This document shows positions 28,439 to 37,837 of a DNA stretch of 64,000 nucleotides, in pieces. How positions within the stretch are numbered: position 1 is the first letter of the stretch; each line of letters starts with the position of its first letter. The notes beneath the pieces were generated by a model, which was not told the DNA's origin, did not search any database, and was given only the letters and a program-made list of their open reading frames with translations. Origin of the DNA: Roseiarcus sp963794155 (GTDB taxonomy: Bacteria; Pseudomonadota; Alphaproteobacteria; Rhizobiales; Beijerinckiaceae); assembly GCA_963794155.1 (NCBI GenBank), contig CAWCCX010000018.1, positions 124,001 through 188,000 on the forward strand, read 5' to 3'. The position numbers and the translations under genes are program-made.

Positions 28439-29533
28439 ATGGAGCTCTCTTCAACCCTCGCCTGGCTGGTTGACGCGGCGGCCGAAACGCCGGCTCCCGA
28501 ACAATTTCTGGCCGACCTCGGCAGGCGCCTGATCGAAGATGGCGCGCCGCTCGCCGGAGGCGCCCTGACGCTGGCCGCGCCGCATCCGCTCATCGCCCGG
28601 CGCACCTGGCTCTGGCGAGCGGATAGCGGCGAGGTGATCGAGGCGCTGGGGTTCTTGCCCGGCGGGCTCGCGGCGTCCACGGCGGCAAGCCCGCCGGGCG
28701 AAGCCGGCCGCCGCTGGCTCGAAGGGCTTGGCCCCGGACCCGTCCATGAGGACGCCGTCGCGGCGAAGCCGAACGGGCCAAGGCTCGGCTGGGTCGGAAC
28801 GCGTCCGTTCACCCCTCATGAGGCCGACCGCCTGCGTGAGGCCGCGCGGTTCGCCGCCGCGCCGCTCGCGGCGCTGACCGCCCGCGCCACGCTAACCGCG
28901 GCGCTCGAGGCCTATCTCGGCCGGCGCAGCGCCGCGCGGGTGCTGGCGGGTCCGCTCAGGCGCGGGATCGGCGAAACCATCCAGGCGGCGCTCCTGTTCG
29001 CCGATCTCCGCGGCTTCACGGCTTTGTCCGAGAGCCATCCTCCCTCAGCGGTCATCTCGGCCCTCGACGCCTGGTTCGACCGCATCGCCGGCTCGGTCCA
29101 CGCTTTTGGCGGCGAGGTGCTGAAGTTCATGGGCGATGGGGTGCTGGCGATCTTTCCGGTCGCCGGCGCGACGCCGCGCGGCGCCTGCGAGGCGGCCCTG
29201 AGCGCGGTCGCCGCCGCCCGGATCGGCATGGCGCATCTCGACGAGGCGCGACGACGAGACGGCCTCGAGCCTCTGCCCTTCGGCGTCGCGCTGCACCTCG
29301 GCGAGATCCTGTGGGGCAACATCGGCGCCGCCGACCGGCTGGATTTCACCGCGATCGGCCCGGCCGTCAATCTGGTCAGCCGGCTCGAAGGCCTATGCCG
29401 GCCGCTCGACAGGGCGGTGCTCATCTCGGGCGCCTTCGCTGCCGAGGCCGGACGGGCCCTGACGCCGCTCGGAACGCATGCGCTCCGCGGCATCGCCTCG
29501 CCATGCGCCGTCTTCACTCTGGCGGCGGATTGA
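28439..29533 (+). CDS. Class III adenylate/guanylate cyclase
   Basis: This soluble 364-residue protein (401 if begun at 28328, also in frame) has an N-terminal sensory-like region of unknown fold and a C-terminal class III cyclase domain. The metal-binding aspartates are in LFADLRGFTAL and LKFMGDGVLAIF; the lysine before FMGDG and the aspartate in RLDFTAIG are the purine-selecting pair expected of an adenylate cyclase. AVNLVSRLE supplies the transition-state Asn and Arg. A later start was chosen because an operator-like repeat abuts the first ATG. The product would be cAMP, possibly sensed by the cNMP-binding flavoprotein elsewhere in the window. Confidence 0.88.
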   Translation: MELSSTLAWLVDAAAETPAPEQFLADLGRRLIEDGAPLAGGALTLAAPHPLIARRTWLWRADSGEVIEALGFLPGGLAASTAASPPGEAGRRWLEGLGPGPVHEDAVAAKPNGPRLGWVGTRPFTPHEADRLREAARFAAAPLAALTARATLTAALEAYLGRRSAARVLAGPLRRGIGETIQAALLFADLRGFTALSESHPPSAVISALDAWFDRIAGSVHAFGGEVLKFMGDGVLAIFPVAGATPRGACEAALSAVAAARIGMAHLDEARRRDGLEPLPFGVALHLGEILWGNIGAADRLDFTAIGPAVNLVSRLEGLCRPLDRAVLISGAFAAEAGRALTPLGTHALRGIASPCAVFTLAAD

Positions 29534-29638
29534 GCCGATCGTGCGCCGCCGGCTCAAGAGCGCTGAGGCAGGTCGCCGCACAAGCGCAATTTCCGTCTCG
29601 AGCCGCCAGGGCATGTCGCGTTTGGATGACGATGGAGC

Positions 29639-29766
29639 CGTCATTGCGAGCGCAGCGAAGCAATCCAGGGGAACGTAGAGCGCCCTATGATCCTTGGATT
29701 GCTTCGTCGCCATAGCCCGTCGAAAGACGGGCGTCTTTCGACGCCCCATGGCTCCTCGCAATGACG
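29639..29766. repeat. Dispersed palindromic repeat, copy 2
   Basis: The outer arms are CGTCATTGCGAGCG and the reverse complement at CTCCTCGCAATGACG, with AGCAATCCA / TGGATTGCT inside. A nested perfect hairpin with 12-base arms and a GG loop (CGTCGAAAGACG, 29718-29743) lies in the right half. It separates the cyclase gene from the convergent ClpP-like gene. Confidence 0.85.
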
Positions 29767-29789
29767 ATTCACCTAAACGCGACGCGCCT

Positions 29790-30560
29790 CTAGAAAGCCG
29801 TCTTTGGGAGAACCTTGGTCACGAGGTTGTACTTCAACGCCTCTCGAGCACTGAGCGGCCAGTCAGGCTTGCGGACGACGTTCATTTGCGCCGGCCAGTC
29901 AGGATCGTCGGGCATTTCGAAATAGGCTTTGCGCAGATCGGGCGAGACGCCATTGGATTCCATACCGTCAAAGCCCTCGTTGGCGCTCGCCATGGTCACC
30001 TTGTACCAATGATCCAGGAATTGTTGGCAGCCCGTCTTGTGCGGCTCGAACGCGCTCTTGTCCTCATGATCGACAAAACAAAGCCCTTGAAAATTGGTGA
30101 GGTAGCCTGCCCCCAAGGATGGGCCATGAATGCCGATCCAGGTCTCCTCCGAGGCAATCCGCTCGCGGCCGGCGGCGAAAATATAAGCGCAAGCGCTCGC
30201 GCAATAGTGGCCGGATCGCAGAAGCGTCGTCTTGCCCAGATCCTTCACCTTGCGCGCGATCGCCATCGCCCATTCGGCATTCCCGCCCAGGGAGTTCACT
30301 TCAATCGTTTTGATCGCGGCGATGCTCACGGCTTCGTAAGCAAGATAGTCATAGATATGCGAGTCGATCTTGCCCTCGATGATGAGCGTGTCGCCCTCGA
30401 TGTGGGGCGAGATAATTCGCCAGTATCGATTCTGATCGACCGCGCCGGCGTCTTCCAGAGGCCCTGCAACTGCTCCGCCGGACAGCGCCAACGCCGCCGC
30501 CATGAGAATCGCCAGCCGAGCCAGTCGCAACCGAAATCCCCTCAAGCCCCGCCGTCTCAA
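29790..30560 (-). CDS. ClpP/crotonase-like periplasmic protein (COG3904 type)
   Basis: This 256-residue exported protein has a signal peptide (LAILMAAALALSGGAVA) and a ClpP-like fold. It includes the oxyanion strand IEVNSLGGN, the likely nucleophile serine in SGHYCASACAYIFAAG, and a histidine in IGIHGPSLG. This pattern fits the 'predicted periplasmic protein' family COG3904, which is thought to be a protease or acyl hydrolase without ATP partner. Substrate unknown. Cysteines flanking the serine (CASAC) are family-typical. Confidence 0.8.
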   Translation of the reverse strand: MRRRGLRGFRLRLARLAILMAAALALSGGAVAGPLEDAGAVDQNRYWRIISPHIEGDTLIIEGKIDSHIYDYLAYEAVSIAAIKTIEVNSLGGNAEWAMAIARKVKDLGKTTLLRSGHYCASACAYIFAAGRERIASEETWIGIHGPSLGAGYLTNFQGLCFVDHEDKSAFEPHKTGCQQFLDHWYKVTMASANEGFDGMESNGVSPDLRKAYFEMPDDPDWPAQMNVVRKPDWPLSAREALKYNLVTKVLPKTAF

Positions 30561-30983
30561 AAGTACGACGGCGCGCGTTCCCTTCCTGATTCGCCAATTC
30601 TATCGACCGCGGCGGAATGGAACAATCGGGCCGGAAGGCGAGGTTTCCTTAAGGCTCACGCAGCGTAGCTGAGGCACGGGTCCGTCCAATAGCCCGCGAG
30701 TCCCACCATCCTTGCGAGTTGCACGCCCTTGCGACGCGTCCGCGACCGTCTCTCTTTAGGGCCACTCGTTGGCAGAATGCGTTTACGTAATTCGTTCAGT
30801 TCTGCATCAGGAACACACGTACATGAAGCGGGCGCGCTTCGGTCCGCTGTCCGTTTGGTTCATCCGACATTCGCCAGATGACAGCCTTGCCGCGGCTGAG
30901 GCTGCGCCCATCGCAAGACTTTGCCAAGACTGAAATGTCGTTGGGACCCCGCCGGCGCCCGTACATCCGTTCCGGCGCAATCC
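30561..30983. other. Intergenic, no gene seen
   Basis: About 420 bases between the ClpP-like gene and the 3' end of the PEP-CTERM gene. The frames here are remnants of the antisense strand. No promoter or RNA gene could be assigned. Confidence 0.45.
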
Positions 30984-31785
30984 TCAGGCGGAGGCGGCCT
31001 TCGATGCGCGGGCCCGGCGGCAGGCGGCGTAGCCGAGGCCGCCGAAGCCCAGAAGCATCATCGCCCAGGTCGAAGGCTCCGGAAGGGCGTTCAGCCTGGC
31101 GTCGTCGAACAGAGCAGAGACTCCCGTCGGCGTCCGGGTTGCCGCTGGTTCCTTCCAGGGCGAAGAAATCGATGATCAACACGTCGCCCGCCGGAATGCT
31201 CGACGGCGCAAAGCCCGTGACCGAGAACAACTCGAACGTGCCGTTTGCGACCCCGCCGTCCGAGCCGTCGGAGGCGCCGCCGTTGCCGATGTAGGTCGCG
31301 AACCAGGTGGCGTTCTCAAAGGCGTCAATCGTACTGCCGGTGTCGGTCGTGTAACCGATCTCGATGCCGAATCCCCGCAGGTTTTGCAGATTGGTATAAT
31401 TATCGGGCTGGCCGTACCGGCCCACATCGACGGTGAGCGAGTATTCTTCGCCGGCGATCGGCGCAGCGTCGAGCCTCTGGAAGATCGAAGCCGCAGCTCC
31501 CGGTTCCGCGTATGGCGTAGCCACGAAGGCGGCCTGGTCGCCGTCGGGCGGCTGCGGTCCGCCGGTCGGAGGCGACCCGGGCAGCACGCTATACGTCCCT
31601 GCGTTGTTGTAATTGTACCACCCGGTCGGCACCACGGCCTCATCGTAGCCCGGCGAGCCGGTGACCGGATCTTCAAAACTCGGATTGGTGATCGCGATCA
31701 ATTCAGTCGCGCCGGCGGCGGAAGTCCCGCCCGCGCTCATCGCCAAAGCCAGCGCAAGCAAGGCGATCGAATTGACCTTGTTCAT
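30984..31785 (-). pseudogene. PEP-CTERM sorting-domain protein, frameshifted
   Basis: The protein opens with a signal peptide (MNKVNSIALLALALAMSAGG) and an extracellular domain of about 200 residues beginning ITNPSFEDPVTGSPGYDEA, a form seen in PEP-CTERM proteins. Near 31110-31160 the frame slips by one base. In the next frame the sequence continues LFDDARLNALPEPSTWAMML and LGFGGLGYAACRRAR, a complete PEP-CTERM anchor, and ends at 30984. Start to stop is 802 bases, one more than a multiple of three. It would be exported and anchored by exosortase if the frame were intact. Either a real mutation or a sequencing error. Confidence 0.75.
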
Positions 31786-31907
31786 TGTGGAGCCCCATTC
31801 CCGCATCCAAACAGTTGTATCGGACAATTGATCGCGCGCGTCAAGGATCTTGCAGGTCGAGCGAGTTCGGCGCCAATCCCGCAATTCGGATCTGGAGCGG
31901 TCCGCGC

Positions 31908-32555
31908 TCAAAGCACGACGACGGGCGTTCCCTTCGCGACCCGCCCGTAAAGATCGATCACATCGGCGTCCATCATCCGGATGCAGCCAGACGACACGGC
32001 CTTGCCGATCGAGTTGGGCTCGTTGGTCCCGTGGATCCGAAACAGCGTGTCCTTCTTGTCCTGAAACAGGTAGAGGGCGCGCGCTCCGAGCGGGTTCTCC
32101 ATGCCCCCGTCGAGATGCACCGGCAGCCCGGGCTGACGCGCCAGCATTTCCGGCGGCGGGGTCCATCCCGGCCAGAACGCCTTGCGACCGATCTCGGCCG
32201 TTCCCTTCCAGGAGAAACCCTGGCGCCCGACGCCGATCCCGTATTGGAGCGCGTGCCCGTCGCCGAGCGAGAGATAGAGCTTGCGCTCATGGGTATTGAT
32301 GGTGACCGTACCCGCGGGCTCGCCGGTCGGATCGCTGACCTCCTTGCGGGTGGTCAGGGTCATATTGACGTCCTTGTCGAATCCGCCCGGAGTCGAATAA
32401 TTCGGATCGGCGTCAGGCGGCAGATAGGTCTCGGTTTGCGGCGCCGGCGCAGAGAAGTTCGGCAACGGAAATAGGGCCTGGGCTCGCCCTTCGCCGGCCG
32501 GAATCGCAAGGCCTGCTAGGCCGATCAGGAGAAGAGTTCGCGCCCCACGCATCAT
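31908..32555 (-). CDS. L,D-transpeptidase (YkuD domain)
   Basis: This exported enzyme of 215 residues cross-links peptidoglycan or attaches lipoprotein to it. The signal peptide is RTLLLIGLAGLAIPAGEGRA. The catalytic YkuD motif HGTNEPNSIGKAVSSGC lies near residue 175, with SSGCIRM supplying the nucleophile cysteine. The substrate-binding segment GTVTINTHERKLYLSLGDG lies near residue 83. It starts at the first or second of two ATG codons. The length and motif are normal. Confidence 0.93.
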   Translation of the reverse strand: MMRGARTLLLIGLAGLAIPAGEGRAQALFPLPNFSAPAPQTETYLPPDADPNYSTPGGFDKDVNMTLTTRKEVSDPTGEPAGTVTINTHERKLYLSLGDGHALQYGIGVGRQGFSWKGTAEIGRKAFWPGWTPPPEMLARQPGLPVHLDGGMENPLGARALYLFQDKKDTLFRIHGTNEPNSIGKAVSSGCIRMMDADVIDLYGRVAKGTPVVVL

Positions 32556-32842
32556 TGACCCGTCCCGTTAGGCTACCGTCGCTTCCCGAACCCGAAAACA
32601 AGAAGCAACTCCGCAAAACCTAGGTCGGCGAGATGGTTTCGTAAAGGGCGGGGATGACTCCCGCGCCGGCGCGGACACTTTCGGCCGCTCGGAAAGGCGG
32701 TCGCTCTCCTTCGCGCGTTCGCCGCCGGGATCGCGTCACATCCTCGTGCGTTGTCTTCACGGCGCCGGGAAGTTGAGCCTATACGTCAATTCATGCGGAA
32801 CGGGGCGCCCCGCCCGGTCTTTGATTCGCGAGAGCAGCCCAG

Positions 32843-34648
32843 ATGTCGTCAGCGACTGCAGATGCCGCCGTTCCGTCCGAGGCCGTCGGCGAGAAGGAAG
32901 AGAGGCGGGTGAGCCTCTTCACCCTCTGCCTGCTCGCGCTTGGCGTCGGGATCATGACTGGGGTCGGCGCAGTAGCGCTCCGGGCGCTGATCGGCCTCAT
33001 CCACAACGCCATGTTCAACGGCGTTTTCCGGATCGCCTATGACGCCAACATCCTAGAGGGACCGAGCCGGTTCGGAAATTGGGTGATCCTGTCGCAGGTC
33101 CTCGGCGGCCTCGCGGTCGTCTATCTGGTGCAGCGCTATGCGCCCGAAGCCAAGGGCCACGGCGTCCCCGAGGTGATGGATGCCGTCTACTACAAGCACG
33201 GCGACATTCGCGGCGTGGTCGCGGTCATCAAGTCGCTCGCCTCGGCGCTGTCGATCGGGTCTGGCGCGTCGGTCGGCCGGGAGGGGCCGATCATCCAGAT
33301 CGGCTCGGCGCTGGGATCGGCGTTCTCGAATGCGATCGGCCTCTCGGCCGGGCAGAAGATCACCCTCCTCTCGGCGGGAGCTGGCGCAGGGATCGCGGCC
33401 ACCTTCAATACGCCGTTGGGCGGGGTCTTGTTCGCGACCGAGATCCTGCTGCCCGAGGTCTCCAACCGGACCTTTTTGCCGGTCGTCGTCGCGACCGGCG
33501 CCGCCACCCTTCTCGGCCGCATTCTCATCGGCCCCAATCCGGCCTTCATCGTCCCGGAGATCTTGTTTCCGTCCGCGCGCGCCTTCGGGGTCGAGGAGGC
33601 GATCGCGTTCACCGCGCTCGGCGCCTTATGCGGCGTCGCCGCCTGGGCGTTCATCCGGCTTCTGGTGTTCATGGAGGACGGCTTTCCCAAGCTGCCGGGA
33701 AATATCTACACCCAGAACATGATCGGCATGACGCTGGTCGGGCTGATGATGGTCGGCCTCACCCACGCCTTCGGCCATTCGTTCATCGACGGCGTCGGCT
33801 ATGGCGTCATCCAGTCGGTCCTCGACCAGAGCATGACCGCCGCTGGGCTGCTTGCGCTGCTGTTCGCGCTCAAGCTGCTCGCGACCACGATCAGCCTCGG
33901 CTGCGGCGCCTCCGGCGGCATTTTTTCGCCCTCGCTCTTTCTCGGCGCGACGCTCGGGGCGGCGTTTGCGGCGGTCGCCACGCACCTGCTCCCCACCGCC
34001 GGCCTCACTCTGCCGTCGGCGGCGATCGTCGGGATGGCGGCGATGGTCGGCGCGGCGACCGGGGGCGTCATGACCGCCATCATCATGGTGTTCGAAATGA
34101 CGCGCGATTACGCGATTATCGTCCCGGTGATTGTCGCGGTTGCGGTCGCCGCCGGGGTCAGGCGCGCCCTCATCCCCGAGACGATCTACACCATCAAGCT
34201 GCGCCACCGCGGACACCGGATCCCGAAGGAGCGGCACGTCAATCTCTACCTCGTTCAGCAGGCGCAGGATGTCATGGAGCGGCGCTTCATTCTCGCCGAA
34301 GCGGGCTCGACGCTCAGGGAATGCATGGGCTGGGAGGACGTCGACGACCTGCGCGCCATCATCGTCGCGCGCGACGGCAGGATCGTCGGCCTCATCCCGC
34401 CGCGCTCCGGCCTCTGGCGCGAGAGCGTGCACAACCCAGACCGGCTGGTCGACGACTTCGTCGAGAAACAATTGGTCGTCTGTCGCGACGTCGACTTGTT
34501 GAGCCTCGCGCTGGCTCGCCTCAAACGCCACAAGGCGGGCGCGGCGATCGTCTTTCATGGCGCGCGCCGGCCGCGCGCCGCCGACGTCGTCGGCGTCATC
34601 ACCAAGCGCGCGATCGCCGACGCGGTGATCGACAATTACGAGGAGTGA
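32843..34648 (+). CDS. ClC-type chloride channel/antiporter with CBS-like tail
   Basis: This 601-residue membrane protein of the voltage-gated chloride channel family has selectivity-filter motifs GSGASVG and GREGP (gating glutamate near residue 148) and GGIFSP (near residue 357), with about ten to twelve helices. After residue 480 a soluble tail with CBS-like segments (AQDVMERRFILAE, VVGVITKRAIADAVI) follows. It could exchange chloride for protons, in acid resistance or volume control. The first of the downstream genes starts 30 bases later. Confidence 0.93.
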   Translation: MSSATADAAVPSEAVGEKEERRVSLFTLCLLALGVGIMTGVGAVALRALIGLIHNAMFNGVFRIAYDANILEGPSRFGNWVILSQVLGGLAVVYLVQRYAPEAKGHGVPEVMDAVYYKHGDIRGVVAVIKSLASALSIGSGASVGREGPIIQIGSALGSAFSNAIGLSAGQKITLLSAGAGAGIAATFNTPLGGVLFATEILLPEVSNRTFLPVVVATGAATLLGRILIGPNPAFIVPEILFPSARAFGVEEAIAFTALGALCGVAAWAFIRLLVFMEDGFPKLPGNIYTQNMIGMTLVGLMMVGLTHAFGHSFIDGVGYGVIQSVLDQSMTAAGLLALLFALKLLATTISLGCGASGGIFSPSLFLGATLGAAFAAVATHLLPTAGLTLPSAAIVGMAAMVGAATGGVMTAIIMVFEMTRDYAIIVPVIVAVAVAAGVRRALIPETIYTIKLRHRGHRIPKERHVNLYLVQQAQDVMERRFILAEAGSTLRECMGWEDVDDLRAIIVARDGRIVGLIPPRSGLWRESVHNPDRLVDDFVEKQLVVCRDVDLLSLALARLKRHKAGAAIVFHGARRPRAADVVGVITKRAIADAVIDNYEE

Positions 34649-34678
34649 GTGAGGCGGCAAGCCGCGCCCTGCCCGACC

Positions 34679-35254
34679 ATGGAGCCATCGCCAGTGATTA
34701 CGCTTGATCCCAGGACGACTGCCCTGGTGCTGATCGACCTGCAGAATGGCATCCTCGGCCGCCAGCTCGAGCCGGTCTCGGCCGATGACCTGGTCAATCG
34801 GGGCAAGGCGCTAGCGCGAAAGTTTCGCGCCGCCGGAGCGCTGGTGGCGCTGGTCAACGTCGCGCCCGTCGCGGAAGATCAGCCGCGGCAGGTCGACGAA
34901 CCCTCGCCGCTGCCGAAGATCCTGCCGCCGGGCTTCGCCGATCTCGCGCCCGGCCTTGCCGAGCCCGGCGATCTCAGGATCACCAAGAAGACCTGGGGCG
35001 CGTTTTCCGTGCCCGAGCTCGATCTCAAGCTGCGCGAGCGCAGTGTGCGGACAATCGTCCTTGGCGGCGTCGCCACCCAGTTTGGCGTCGAATCGACCGC
35101 CCGGCAGGCGTGGGAGCTTGGCTATGAGCTGGTCATCGTCAGGGATGCGACGACCAGCATCGCCCTTGAATCCCACGATCACGCGATGCGGCGCGTCTTT
35201 CCCCGGATCGCGCGCATAGCCGCGAGCGACGCCATCGCGTTCTCGCCCGCATGA
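34679..35254 (+). CDS. Isochorismatase-family hydrolase lacking the catalytic Cys
   Basis: This 191-residue cysteine-hydrolase-like protein has the catalytic aspartate in LVLIDLQNG and lysine in RITKKTWGAF. The third site reads GVATQFGVESTARQAWELG: a glycine replaces the nucleophilic cysteine of nicotinamidase-type members, as in true isochorismatases (EntB/PhzD). The start at 34679 (MEPSPVITLD) matches the family; an ATG ten codons earlier is also in frame. It overlaps the next gene by ATGA, so they form an operon. Confidence 0.88.
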   Translation: MEPSPVITLDPRTTALVLIDLQNGILGRQLEPVSADDLVNRGKALARKFRAAGALVALVNVAPVAEDQPRQVDEPSPLPKILPPGFADLAPGLAEPGDLRITKKTWGAFSVPELDLKLRERSVRTIVLGGVATQFGVESTARQAWELGYELVIVRDATTSIALESHDHAMRRVFPRIARIAASDAIAFSPA

Positions 35255-36324
35255 AGATCCGGCCGCTGAAGCTCAGCGCCCGGCCGGCCGTTCTGCACTG
35301 GGCCGCGCTCATCGGCGCGACGCTCGCCTGCGTCGCTCTTTTCCGGCTCGCCGGGCTGCCCGCGGCGCTGCTGTTGGGCGCGATCGCGGGCGCGATCCTG
35401 CTCGCGTCATTCGAGGGCCGCGTACATATCCCGCCCCGGTCGTTCATCCTCGCACAAGGCGTGATCGGCTGCCTCATCGCCAAGGCCATTGGCGCCGCCT
35501 CGATGGCGACGATGCTCAAGCAATGGCCGATCTTCCTGATCGGGATCGGCGCCGTAATGGCGATCGCAGCCGTGCTCGGCGTTCTCCTCGCCCGCTGGAA
35601 AGCGCTCCCAGGAACTACTGCGATCTGGGGCTCCTCTCCCGGCGCGGCGACCGCCATGGTTCTGATGGCGGAAGCGTTCGGCGCCGACATGCGGCTGGTC
35701 GCCGTCATGCAATATCTGCGCGTCGCCGCCGTCGGGCTCATTGCCTCGATCGTCGCCCGGGAATGGGGCGCCTCGGGCGCCGCCGCCCCGCCGCCGACGG
35801 AATGGTTTCCCCCGCTGACGCCCGGTCCGTTGCTGGCGACGCTCGCGCTCGCGGTCGTCGGCGCGGTCATTGGCATGAAATCGAAGATCCCCGCCGGTCC
35901 TTTGCTCGTCACGCTCGTGCTCGCCGCCGCGCTTTCGGCAGCCCACGTCGTCACGATCACGCTGCCGCCCTGGCTCCTCGCTGCCTGCTACGCCGTGGTC
36001 GGCTGGTCGATCGGCTTGCGCTTCACGCGGCCGATCCTCGGCTACGCGGCGCGGCAATTGCCGCGCATCGCCGCCTCAATCGTCACGCTGATCGTGCTGT
36101 GCTCCGGTCTCGCCTACGCGCTGCATGTCGTGGTCGGAACCGACCCGCTTACCGCCTATCTCGCGACCAGTCCGGGCGGCGCCAATTCGGTGGCGATCAT
36201 CGCCGCGTCGTCCAAGGTCGACTTGCCGTTCGTCATGACGATGCAGATCGGGCGCGCGATCCTGGCGATCCTGATCGGCCCTGCTCTCGCCCGCTTCCTC
36301 ATCCGCTGGGCCGTGGAGGCCTGA
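35251..36324 (+). CDS. AbrB-family membrane transporter
   Basis: This 357-residue protein with about ten hydrophobic helices is arranged as two repeats, each with a PGG- or PGA-type turn (WGSSPGAATAMVLMAEAFGAD and ATSPGGANSVAIIAAS). That is the AbrB (PF05145) duplication. The family includes putative ammonia-monooxygenase-associated and ArAE-like exporters, with unknown substrate. It begins by ATGA overlap with the isochorismatase-like gene, so a role in the same (unidentified) metabolic step is plausible. Confidence 0.85.
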   Translation: MKIRPLKLSARPAVLHWAALIGATLACVALFRLAGLPAALLLGAIAGAILLASFEGRVHIPPRSFILAQGVIGCLIAKAIGAASMATMLKQWPIFLIGIGAVMAIAAVLGVLLARWKALPGTTAIWGSSPGAATAMVLMAEAFGADMRLVAVMQYLRVAAVGLIASIVAREWGASGAAAPPPTEWFPPLTPGPLLATLALAVVGAVIGMKSKIPAGPLLVTLVLAAALSAAHVVTITLPPWLLAACYAVVGWSIGLRFTRPILGYAARQLPRIAASIVTLIVLCSGLAYALHVVVGTDPLTAYLATSPGGANSVAIIAASSKVDLPFVMTMQIGRAILAILIGPALARFLIRWAVEA

Positions 36325-36369
36325 CTGCTCCAGGGACGGCTTCTCCTGCGACCATGAAAGCGATCCGCC

Positions 36370-36693
36370 ATGCTGAGCCTTCCCTGGTACATCTCTCTCC
36401 TGCAATTCGTGAGCGGATTGTTTCTCGCCAACGGCGTGCCACATTTCGTCCAGGGCGTCAGCGGCCACTGGTTTCAGACCCCGTTCGCTTCGCCCCCGGG
36501 CGTCGGAGAATCCTCCCCCGTGATCAACGTCCTTTGGGGGTTCTTGAATCTCGCCGTGGGGTTCGCGCTTCTCTTCGCCTTCGCGCCCAAGGGAAGCGAC
36601 GGGATCGCGGAATGGTCGCTTGTCGGTCTGGGGGCGCTCGTCATGGCTGTCTTTCTCGCCCGCCATTTCGGGCGGGTGCGATCGGGGCGCTAG
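36370..36693 (+). CDS. Small three-helix membrane protein
   Basis: This 107-residue protein has hydrophobic segments at about residues 3-22, 52-71 and 80-96, with the opening SLPWYISLLQFVSGLFLANG and the conserved-looking HFVQGVSGHWFQTPFASPPG. This resembles the conserved alphaproteobacterial membrane family with an NGxPHF motif. Function unknown. It starts 45 bases after the AbrB-type gene. Confidence 0.7.
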   Translation: MLSLPWYISLLQFVSGLFLANGVPHFVQGVSGHWFQTPFASPPGVGESSPVINVLWGFLNLAVGFALLFAFAPKGSDGIAEWSLVGLGALVMAVFLARHFGRVRSGR

Positions 36694-36781
36694 GCCGTGC
36701 GATCGCCGCCCCCGGCCGCTATTGCGCCGCGGCGATGAGCGGCGCGATAATGGCGTCGGGGAAACACAGGGAGGAACAACC

Positions 36782-37303
36782 ATGACGCTTCGGCTCCGTG
36801 CGGCGCTTTTGACCGCATTTCTTGGCGCTTGCGGCGCGGCAGCCGCCCAGCAGGCCAATCCGCTCGACGTCATCCCCGACAAGATGCCGTTCACCACCCC
36901 CTATGGCGCGCCGATTTCGCTCGCTCACGCTCAGGCGGCGATCGCCGCGGCGACGGCGGAGGCCGAGAAGCATGAATGGGCGCTCGATGTCGCGGTCGTC
37001 GATTCCGGGGCCAATCTCGTCGCGTTCGCGCGCATGGACGGAGCGCAGCTTGGCTCGATCGCCATCTCCGAACACAAGGCGCGCGCGGCGGTCAAATTCC
37101 GCCGTCCGACCAAGGCCTTTGAGGACGGAATTCAGAAAAACGATTATAAGTATCAGCTCTCGCTCGACGACGTCATCGCCTCGCGCGGCGGCATTCCCTT
37201 GATCGAGGACGGCAAGCTCATCGGCGCCATCGGCTGTTCCGGCGGCGCAGGATCGCAGGACGAGGCCGCCTGCATGGTCGGCGCCGCGACAATCAACAAA
37301 TAG
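36782..37303 (+). CDS. Exported GlcG/HbpS-family heme-binding protein
   Basis: This 173-residue protein has a signal peptide (LRAALLTAFLGACGAAAA) and a single GlcG/HbpS domain (about 45-170), with VVDSGANLVAFARMDGAQLGS and IGAIGCSGGAGSQDEAACM. Members bind heme or corrinoids in some cases; the ligand here is not known. An excellent GGAGG precedes the ATG by 7 bases. An in-frame extension upstream is ignored in favour of this start. Confidence 0.88.
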   Translation: MTLRLRAALLTAFLGACGAAAAQQANPLDVIPDKMPFTTPYGAPISLAHAQAAIAAATAEAEKHEWALDVAVVDSGANLVAFARMDGAQLGSIAISEHKARAAVKFRRPTKAFEDGIQKNDYKYQLSLDDVIASRGGIPLIEDGKLIGAIGCSGGAGSQDEAACMVGAATINK

Positions 37304-37330
37304 CGGCCGCAGGCGGCGACGAGGCCGGTT

Positions 37331-37440
37331 CGTCATCGCGAGGACCCCCGGGTCTTGGCCCGGGGGGACGCGGCGATCCAGAGCAGGCGCCAGAGCCCCT
37401 CGCCTCCAGGCCTGCTTCGCTCGCGAGAATGGTTGCGTCG
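37331..37440. repeat. Degenerate palindromic repeat with GGGCC hairpin
   Basis: CGTCATCGCGAGGA followed by CCCGGGTCTTGGCCCGGG, then GGCGATCCAGAGCAGGCG: a diverged relative of the dispersed palindromes with a GC-rich hairpin. It lies between the GlcG gene and ybjQ. Confidence 0.6.
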
Positions 37441-37513
37441 CCGTGTAACAATTCTTGCACTGGCGCTCCGGTAATCTGAGCATTCGCTTGAGAGGCGCAC
37501 GGAGGAACCGCGC

Positions 37514-37837
37514 ATGATCGTCGCCACCACCGAAAACATCGCCGGACATCGCACTGTCCAGACGCTCGGCCAATGTTTCGGCGTGGTGGTGCGAAGCCGG
37601 GGGCTCGGCGGCAACATCATGGCGGGGTTGCGAACGATCATCGGCGGCGAGATTCACGAATATACGCAATTGCTCGAGGAGGCGCGCCGCCACGCGCTCG
37701 ACCGGCTGGTCCAGAACGCGACCGCGATGGGGACCAACGCGGTCCTGATGATGCGCTACGACAGCGCCGAGATCGGCAATACGATGAGCGAGATCGTCGC
37801 TTACGGCACGGCGGCGGTGATCGAACCCAACCCATGA
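37514..37837 (+). CDS. ybjQ: YbjQ/UPF0145 family protein
   Basis: This 107-residue cytoplasmic protein belongs to the YbjQ (DUF74) family, with the conserved opening IVATTENIAGHRTVQTLGQ and the segment LRTIIGGEIHEYTQLLEEAR. The family forms pentameric rings of unknown function. A GGAGG precedes the ATG by 8 bases. Its TGA overlaps the ATG of the next gene. Confidence 0.92.
   Translation: MIVATTENIAGHRTVQTLGQCFGVVVRSRGLGGNIMAGLRTIIGGEIHEYTQLLEEARRHALDRLVQNATAMGTNAVLMMRYDSAEIGNTMSEIVAYGTAAVIEPNP

Noticed and set aside
30796..32166. Single long open frame of 456 codons on the minus strand
   Set aside because: It joins the PEP-CTERM gene start to unrelated frames on both sides; the flanking codons lack any family character and overlap the L,D-transpeptidase antisense.
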